DNA of 64,000 nt from Lagopus muta (taxonomy: Eukaryota > Chordata > Aves > Galliformes > Phasianidae): the NCBI RefSeq assembly GCF_023343835.1, contig NC_064437.1, positions 52,960,972-53,024,971 of the forward strand, given 5' to 3'. Made by a program: the position numbers and the translations under genes. This document shows, piece by piece, positions 56,280 to 64,000 of the stretch (positions are counted from its first letter, which is position 1; every line of letters starts with the position of its first letter). Below the pieces are notes generated by a model that worked only from the letters and a program-made list of their open reading frames with translations, did not search any database and was not told the origin of the DNA.

Positions 56280-59200
56280 GTCACACTGCCACGGCCATCC
56301 CGACGGCCGTCCCGACGTCCGCTGAGCGGCGGGGACACCTCGGGCCGCCGGGACTGAGGGCGGAGGGGCCCGGCCCTCTTCGGGCCTCTCTGGGGAGTCC
56401 CCGGGTGCAGCCCGGCGAGAGGCGGCGGCCGCGGTGGCTCGGTCCCGCGCTCCGGCACGGCGCCGGCCGGGGCCGTTTGTCGTGGGCCGCCCTAACAGCG
56501 CGTCCTGCTCCGGGCGGCGCTGGCGCGGGCGCGGCAGGCACGGCGGGCGGCGTGCTGCTCGGCCGCGTCGGCTCCTGTAGGAGGGGCGGCGCTTTGAAGG
56601 GGAGTGTCGGGAGGTGAGGAAAAGGGAGGTCGGTCGTCCTGTGGTTGTAGCGTGTCTGTCTCGAGCGCTTGTGCTGCTCGCGGTCTGCGTCTCCAAGTCG
56701 TGCCTTTCTGCAGTTCTGCGTTCCTTACCTTGCGTGCTTCTGCTCTGCGGCGTCTTGGAACGTAGCAGCTTCCTCAGCAGCGGGAGCCAAGGCTGTGCTG
56801 CTGTGCTGTTCAGCCTGGGCCTTGGAACTGCGCTGACGGCTGAAACTCTGGGGAAAGGGTGGGGGAGCGCTGGGGCACGGTGTTTTCTTTCAGAAGGAAG
56901 GCATCTGGAAATGTCTTCAGGTGGAGCGAGCTTTTAGCTGTGGGTGTGGAGGCGGCACTGAGTATTTCATGGTGAATTGGGTGGAATGGATCCTGAGAGG
57001 CTTGAAAAGAACTGAAAGAGGCTTTTTCACAGCACAGAGCTAAGCCAGAAATATGGAGAGAAAGTGTGATGAAATGATAAAGTTAATTTGGAAAAATGGT
57101 CTGAACAGATGGAGGTGTGAGCATGTGGGCTTGTCTGGATGGGCTTGACAGGAAGAAGCTCAGCTATGTGATGGCGTGAAGTTGGTGTTATTTCAACTGG
57201 ACAGATAGAAATGAAAGGCCATTATGAGTGTAACGTCAAAAATGTAACTTGCCTGCAATTCCTTTATATCATTGCTAAGGCAGGCGCAGTGCGAGCTTGT
57301 AGCTGTATCTGTGTTAGAAATCACTTTTTCTGTTTTTCAGGGCAAGGAAGATAAGTCACTAGTGGTGTAGCTGTATGGGTTGTGCTATGTAGAAGCACAC
57401 ACTGCTACTGCTCTGAGCGGGGTGGAGAGGCTGGCTAGTAGAAGCACATGCACTGAGGCTGTGCTGCTTGGTACTGCCAAAATAAAGAAGTAGAAAATGT
57501 GTGGGTTTTAGTTGCCGTAACCTCAGAATATATTTCTTGTTCTGTATTACATGAAGGTAGTTGGGAATCATGCCAGATTGATCCAAGGCTTCTGTGCTGT
57601 GAATGATAGCAGTTCCCTGGTGGGTGTGCTGGGTGCTGTGCTGTTGTAACAAGAGATATGGCCTGAGCTGTTTTCATTCCAATGGACGATATGCAGATAC
57701 AGCTGTAAGGAATGACGAAGGTCTAAGGTAGCATGGACCTGTTAGCATCGGTTGTAATTGTCAGCGTGAGAGTTGGCAGACTGTAAGCTGCTAAAGGGCT
57801 CATAACACAAATTTGATTGTGGTGGTTGCTTAAGCCTCAACAAAATGCAGCCCACCACGTCCCTCCCCTCTCTGTTTTCATTGGTGTTCTGCCCAGACTG
57901 CTGTTCCGTGGTTCCTGGTGGGGGGTTAGTGCTGGGGCTTGAACTGGGTCAGGGCACTGCCCTGCATTTGGATTTGTAAGCTCGTGTGCAGATTGCAGCT
58001 TCATCTGACAGACGAGTGCTGGGACCTGTGATCTTAACTGCCCTGTTGCCTGGGTCCAGTATTGGCCCTGCAGGTTCATCGTGTGTGTTCAGTGCTGGAA
58101 TTTCACTGGCGAGTACAAGGACTGGACTACAGTCTGTTCTCTTTACAAGCTGTAGGTCACTTTTAGGCAGAGGTTTATCTGTGGTCTATGCCATTTTTGA
58201 AAAACTCTCCTTTAGATTGAAGTGGTGTGCTTGCTAAGTGCCTCAGAAGGCACAGCATGATCCTGCTGGTCCCAGGTGTGTGCAGCTGGGGTCGGGCTGA
58301 TTACCCAGCTGGAGATCTTCTAAACGAGGGAGACTAATCTTAGTAGCAGCAGCAGTAGCAGTGAGCCAAGGGATTGGATTCAGAAAGGGGCAGTGTCTCG
58401 GGTCCTACTCAGAGCTTTCATTAGTATTGATTAACATTGGTTTGAGATTAGCAAATTGATGTGATCGCATCATTTGTACTACCTTTTTCAGGTACAGAAT
58501 AAATGGTTTGACAATTAAAGGCATACATGAAAATCCCACTTGGTGTCATCCGTTTGTTTTTTATTTAGCCAGATAGTGTAACAGCGTATTTTTGGTACTT
58601 CTAGACTGAAGAAAGCATTCGTCTTTAGTTGTATGTGTATTATGTAACCTTGAAAACATTCAAGTCTGACTAAAGCTCAGGCTCAAAATGTCAGGTTTTT
58701 CTTTTTGAATTTTTCCTGTGGATGGTCAGACTGAATGCTGACGAGGACGCCTTCATCTGAATGCCACGTGTTTGATGTGGATCTCTGGTATGAGTTGTGG
58801 AATGGGGTGGCTGGGAGGCGGATGGCTGGATGTGCTCATGCCTTTGTTCCTGGCTGGATCAGCTGATCCTGGGGCTGATGAGAGATAAGGCAGATCTGCC
58901 TCAACTTCTGTCTGCCTGCCTTTCATCTTTGAGCTACCAGGATTCCTGCTCTGCTAAGCTTTCTGTTAGCTCCTGCTGAACATCTTGGATGCTCTGCAGC
59001 ACAGCAGCATAGCAGGCTGTAGGAATCTGTGGCGGGTGCTTCTCTCTGCCCTGGGGACGGCTCTGTGCTGTCAGTGACCACGGCAGGATTCACTTAGCAG
59101 TGCATGTTAATGGCACTGACCTATTGACAGACTGAATGAGCCACGTGAACCTGAGATGGGGAGTTGGCACCCGTGCTTTTGAAATGTGGAGTGTTTTAAA

Positions 59201-61454
59201 GGATAATTATTAATTATATTTGGTGTTTTGAAAAGCTGTCACAATATCCTGTTAATTTGGCACCTCTGCAACTTAGGAGCGTTTTGTGCGTCTGACTGCT
59301 GCTTTCTGCAGTTGCCCAGAAGGTCCCCATTAGCAAAATGCAGTTTCCTGTTTCTGTCCTTGACATCTAGAAAACATAATTGCATGAAGCGAAAAGAAAA
59401 AACCATTTGTACGGCCTGATCATCATAGGTCATGAAACAAGCAAAGCCTAATGGAGCACTGGCATGAAAGGCGGCTTTTGCTTTTTCCCCTTTGTTCCTC
59501 CATGTGCTCATTTGCAGAGCAGCAAATCATAAGCAAGAGCATTATTTAATCCTTACCTCCAGCAGTCATCTTTGTCTGTACTGTGTGCAGCCCTGCTTGA
59601 GAGAATGTGAGCCCAAGTCTCATTTTGACAGAGATGAGAATGTTCACTTGCTCACGCCGTCCCTCTGGTGCTTGCTGAGCATCGAGCAATTTGTGCCTTG
59701 CGGGATTTTGGCTTCTCCATCTTTCTGGAGAGTGCAGGAAAAGTGCTAAAATGTAGTGCTGGACATTCAGGGGCTGGGCAGTGCGTTGATCCCCTCCGTG
59801 CACAGATGTGTTTGGTGTGAGAGTGTTGGCCTGGAAGCGCCGTGAGTTAGTTTATTAGTTTTGACATTGGGATTTGTTAGCTGTGATTCAATTAGAAGCA
59901 CACTGATGGATGTGTTGGTGTGCTGGGCATGGCGGCTGCTTGAGATTCAGAACCTTAGGATTCCAGTCGGGAAATTGTTTTGTTCAGTCTTGGGTATGGT
60001 TTATATTGCTGGGCTAAAAGTGCCTTTGCTCTTGATTTGGTTTTTAATAGGTTTCTCTCTGTTTCCAGTTATGGTTCTAATTAGGGTAATGTCTCATTTC
60101 CCATGACAGTTCAAAAATAGTGCAGACTGTAGAAGAGAAGCTATCAAGATGATTGAGTAATGTTTTCTTTCTCGTTTGTTGGTTTGCAACCTTTTCTCCA
60201 CCTTAATTGGCCATGTAGGCCTAGTAGACAACAGCAGTGGTGTCTGTTTGCATAAGTTACAGAGCACCAGGTCCTACGTGTTCTTCTATCAGTGTTTCCA
60301 GGGCTGTTTCCGTTCTCACCTGCCGTGTACAAACAAACTGGCTCTCAACCAGCCAGCTGTCCATATTCCCATCCTAGCTGGAAGAAGCAGCACCTTGCCC
60401 CACCTCTACCTGAATCTCAGCTTTTCAGGTGTGAGATCTACCCTTCTCTGTCCTGCCCGCTGCTTTCCCGTTGTGACAGACCTCCTGCCCTCACACCTGG
60501 AGAAGGGCAGCAGCATTTTCTCCAGCCCCAAAGATTTCCTGCCATTTGGAACTGAGGTTTATGGCACAAGGGATGGATATCTGAGTAACCTGTAGCAGAC
60601 TTTGGGAGCCCTAGTTGGAGCTGTAGTCAGAGATGATCCAAAGCTGTCTGCAATGGCAAAAATGCAGAACAGATCTGGAACGGGTGTTGGGTAGTTGCTA
60701 GAAGTTGCTCTTTGAGAAAAGGATGGATCTGAGTGTGCCACAGTTGTGGAAGGTGTTCAGGCAGTCTGGGGTGGAGACTGAATCCAAACCCGTCTCTATG
60801 GCTGCCGACTCAGAAAGCCGTGGGGTCCCAGAGGCAGGCTGCAGTGCTCTGACCTCGCTGCGCATAATTCAGCGTGGCTGAGTGCAGCTGCCACCACGGC
60901 CTGCCTGCGGTTTGGTTTTTCTTTTGGAGCATGAGTCCAGTTGTGCTTTTGCCTGAGGTGTGCTGCTTCCATGTGTGTAGTTATCTCTGGAGGTATTGGT
61001 TAGGAGGGTTTGGAGCTTGGAGATATGAGAGGGCACAGCGTTCCCTTTCTGCTGATCTGTGATGTGCTGCAGTGATAGAGAAGGTTAGAATGCTGCTCAG
61101 TCTGCAGTGCTTGCCAGAAAATTCTGAGCTTGCAGAGGAATTGTGAGGCCAGGGTGGTGATGTGCTTTGGTTGCATCAGATGTGGGGCTGAGGGGACGTG
61201 GCAAGCCATGCATTCTGACTGTCAGCCCCTGAAGTAGCTTGACAGTTGCAAAAGGCTCAGGGCTACAGCTGTGGCTACTGCTTTATTGAGTAGCTTGTTT
61301 TATAGGAATGATACTTTTTTTCTTTTTTCCACTGGTACAACAGGAAGCATTGGACACTACTTAATTGTAGGAAACCTTGTTTGCGTTACTAGAAAACCTT
61401 TTGCTGTGAAAGTGACCAAGGAATGTTTTCTGGATGTGATTCAGGGCAATGTGC

Positions 61455-61543
61455 TTTAGGGGACACTGCTTGAAGCAGAATGGTTGGACTTGATGATCCC
61501 AAGTGTTCCTTCCAACATCTGCCATTCTGTGGTTCTGTGATGA
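61455..61543 (+). mobile_element. CR1 LINE 3'-end fragment
   Basis: GGTTGGACTTGATGATCCCA, then CCTTCCAACATCTGCCATTC and TGTGGTTCTGTGATG, give the standard CR1 3' terminus in plus orientation, about 260 bp before ARMH3 exon 2. Confidence 0.85.
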
Positions 61544-61812
61544 GCTGCTTATTCTGTATCTGCCTGCGGATGAACTTCAGCACCTTTCTTTGAAATAGGT
61601 TTTAGGACTGGATGGGACTTTTGGTCTGATTTCTTATCAAGGATATTTATTAAAGCTTCTGCTTGCAGCTTGTGAGAGTTTATTAGTGTAGTGAAGATGC
61701 CTTTCATGGCAGAAGCAGGCTCGGTATCCCTTGAAGAAAGTTCAAGGTTCTTTAACTTTTTTCTTTTTTTTTTTTTTCCCCTTGGTCTCCTGATCTCTTC
61801 AGGGAGTCCAAC

Positions 61813-64000
61813 ATGGCCCAAACAGAGAAGAAAGGTGGGCTGCTCCGGAAATCTTCAGCTTCCAAGAAGCCACTGAAAGAGAAGGTTGTGCTGATGTATG
61901 ATGAGATTTTCACGGTAAGGACCAGGGCACTTCTGGTAAGTTTTATGTAGTTTGTGCTGAGGGTTCTGCCGGCTGGATTCTTTTCCCATGGTAAGAATTG
62001 TACAGCATAGGCATGCACTTCAATTTCTCCTGCTGTCATGCAGAACTCTGTAATCTGCTCTCTTCCTTAATGTCAATTTATCCTGATGTCTGCCACGACC
62101 ACTTGTTACCTGTGTGACATCATGGCTTCTCAAGTGTTTCTCAAAAATAATCCAGAAAATACACAGAAACATCTCAAATGAGAGCTGCTTCTGTTTGCTA
62201 TTCTGCTTCTGAGAATCTCTGTGACAGTACACAGTACTGTTAGACCATTTGGTCATCCAATGGCTCTGACCTACTTGTGGTAGTGATTTTGTTCAAATTC
62301 TGCCTGAATGATTTGTTATTGTTTGCTCTCATTGGCTGTTCCTTTCTCTTTCAGACAGAGGACCCCAGTAAAAGCAACCCTAGGTTTTGGGAGGAGCTGT
62401 TTCTCATGAAGGTAACAGGAACTGAACATCCTCTGATTTGCTGCTACTGTTCTGCCTATGAGCTAGCAGACTGTCAATGCAAAGACTTGCTTTCCTAAGG
62501 TGTCAGCAGTTGTGTAACGTGCATGATCTGCTCCTTAACCTGACAGGTCAACCTGGAATATCTGGAAGGCAAGCTGGAGGCTCTGGATGGGGAAGAGTTG
62601 ATGAAGATAAAAGATAACATCAATTGCTTGTTTCAGCACTGCATCCAGGCACTGGGTGAGGAGCACCCAATCAGAGTGGTCAATGCACTACAGGTACCAC
62701 AGCTGAGAGATGGGAAGTACTCTCTTCTGCTTCTGATGAGGCAATATGTTTGCCTCTGGTATCAAGCATCTTGTTCACACTACTTCAGTTGTGAGGAGAA
62801 ATGGTGTCTACAAAGCAGTTGCTACGTCTGGTTTGTGGAGGTTACACATGCTCATAGTCTTTGGTGTTTGAGGACCAAGAGCTTGTTTCAGAATTCAAGA
62901 GGATCTGGTGTTGCAGAATAAATAGGTGGCAATGGACGGGGCAGGAGGGGCTTGTTCTCTCTACCAGCTATCATCTGGGGGCTCAGGAATACTTTGTGTA
63001 GCTTTGTCTGTCTTCTCCTTTTTCCTTCATTTTGCCCTCCTTTTTACTTTCCTTATGGGTCAAAATTAAAATAAAACAATGGAGAATTTGATGTCAAATT
63101 TAGAGGGGAAACTGGCCGTGCTGGGCACTTCTAATTGGAAGCTGTGGAGAATCATCACCCAGAACAAGAAGCTGCTGTTCTTTACCAGCACTTGCCCTGC
63201 ATGGGAGACTATCCTCCTCAGTCTCGACATTTACTGTTATTAGTTCCCAAGCTGATTCTTGACAGTTTAGTGAACGCATTCATCCCAGCTGCTCTCAACT
63301 GTAGAAGTGCAGAATATAAATTTCAGATTTGGGAAGTCTGTAACGGGCATCGGGCAGGAAAGATGTGGACAAATACATTTTTCTCTCATTGTTTTCTTTC
63401 CTGAGTTCTCAGAATCCAACGTATATTCCTTAGAAACAGCAGAGGTGGAGGATATATAGCAAATACAGCTGTTTCTAGGCTGATCTGTTTGTATAAATAT
63501 TGCTGTTTTGCTAGTGCTCTGAGAGGGCTGTAGGGCAAGTTATGTTATGGAGTTGTAGGTGTTGCCTTACATCTTATCCTCTGAATATTTTGTTTGCAGA
63601 CTTTGTGTGCATTGATTCGGGGCGTCCATCAGAAGAACAAATCTACTTCTGGGTTTGACATCATCAACATGCTTGTGGGATTTGATAAGGCAGAGCTTTG
63701 TATGAAGGTGAGGCCTTGCCTATGCAGAGAAACGCTTTGCACAGGAGCCGTGTTGCAGGGGCAGTGTTTTGTAGACGGGTGTGTATTCAAAAGCCCCTTG
63801 TGCATCTAGGCAGGACTTGGAGAATGATCATGATGTTATGCTTGTGGGCATAAAAAGGTAGTTAACATAAAGCAGAAATGAGAGGCAGTGGTGTTAATAT
63901 AGTCTGTGGTGTACAGCTGTGTGTGCATACAGTAGTTACGTCCCAGCTTAAACCAGGACGTTTCAGTTAAACCAGGAGGTTCAGTTGCTGATTTTTGGAA
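61813..64000 (+). CDS. ARMH3: Armadillo-like helical domain protein ARMH3 (C10orf76), 5' portion
   Basis: ARMH3 is a Golgi-associated armadillo-like protein that binds GBF1 and PI4KB and supports PI4P production. Visible coding exons: 61813-61914 (34 codons, start [20 protein letters not shown]), 62355-62411 ([19 protein letters not shown]), 62547-62693 ([20 protein letters not shown]...), and 63600-63707 ([20 protein letters not shown]...). All are phase 0 with GT-AG junctions, giving 138 aa nearly identical to my recollection of the human N-terminus. The rest of the protein (about 690 aa in human) lies beyond the right edge. Sequence after 63708 is intron. A noncoding first exon ends at 56206 (CCGCAG|GTAAGC), and the second exon begins at 61803 (CTCTTCAG|GGAGTC), ten bases before the ATG. 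Identification is certain. The gene is partial only because the window ends. Confidence 0.96.
62694..63599 (+). other. ARMH3: ARMH3 intron between the third and fourth coding exons
   Basis: A 906-bp intron with a GTACCA donor and a TTTGCAG acceptor. It contains ordinary mixed sequence with no repeat or extra exon recognised. Confidence 0.85.

Larger units (their letters stand above)
55700..56620. promoter_or_regulatory. Bidirectional CpG-island promoter of HPS6 and ARMH3
   Basis: This CpG island extends into the HPS6 coding region on one side. Leftward HPS6 transcription begins right of 55,825, and rightward ARMH3 transcription begins left of 56,206, so the core is about 250-300 bp. It holds ETS-type ACTTCCG (about 55934), SP1-type boxes and an extended NRF1 palindrome at 56146-56156. 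A GGGAC pentamer array (56251-56279) lies just inside ARMH3 intron 1. Confidence 0.8.
56207..61802 (+). other. ARMH3: ARMH3 intron 1 (5.6 kb)
   Basis: The intron spans the CpG-island edge through T-rich ordinary sequence to the acceptor at 61801-61802. It contains the GGGAC array near its start and a CR1 3' end at 61.45 kb. Open frames are short, and no other exon was recognised. Confidence 0.75.

Noticed and set aside
1-64000. CRISPR arrays, bacterial operons, rRNA, tRNA and retroviral or other virus-derived elements
   Set aside because: No direct-repeat/spacer array, no recognisable tRNA or rRNA, and no LTR pairs or virus-like genes were noticed. The sequence is a vertebrate gene region.

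Overview
This is vertebrate nuclear DNA, almost certainly from a bird and most likely a galliform such as chicken. The evidence is multi-exon genes with GT-AG introns, compact GC-rich introns, strong CpG-island promoters, and CR1 LINE fragments with the bird-type 3' end (ATTCTGTGATTCT) as the main repeat. I could not confirm the species by search.

Six genes are visible. From left to right they are: (1) the first coding exon of an LCOR-family corepressor on the minus strand, with the rest of the gene off the left edge; (2) PPRC1 (PGC-1-related coactivator, minus, 14 coding exons, 1,563 aa as assembled); (3) LDB1 (LIM-domain-binding cofactor, plus, 11 coding exons, 411 aa); (4) a complete prominin-family five-transmembrane gene (plus, about 24 coding exons, 798 aa), best read as the third prominin paralog; (5) HPS6 (BLOC-2 subunit, minus, one coding exon, 818 aa); (6) the first four coding exons of ARMH3 (C10orf76, plus), which runs off the right edge. 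The spliced coding lengths of the three complete multi-exon genes are multiples of three.

PPRC1 and LDB1 are head to head, with start codons about 2.2 kb apart. HPS6 and ARMH3 share a short bidirectional CpG-island promoter containing a palindromic NRF1-type site. The order PPRC1-LDB1-HPS6-ARMH3, with matching orientations, is that of human 10q24.32. Two things differ: the prominin gene sits between LDB1 and HPS6, and the LCOR-family gene, not NOLC1, flanks PPRC1.

Gene-free stretches are 1.5-11.9 kb (one decayed CR1/L3-like LINE and short repeats), the 12.8-kb LDB1 intron 1 (a second CpG island, a degenerate TG-rich minisatellite, one CR1 end and two AT-rich islands), 50.5-52.2 kb, and the 5.6-kb ARMH3 intron 1.

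The genes do not form one pathway. PPRC1, LDB1 and the LCOR-type protein are transcription cofactors. HPS6 acts in lysosome-related-organelle biogenesis, ARMH3 in Golgi lipid-kinase regulation, and prominins in plasma-membrane protrusions. I saw no wholly new system. The items most worth following are the prominin gene's unusual features (no signal peptide, a candidate GC-AG intron whose acceptor abuts a CR1 end, a two-way C-terminus), the substituted nuclear-receptor box of PPRC1, and the LDB1 5' control features.
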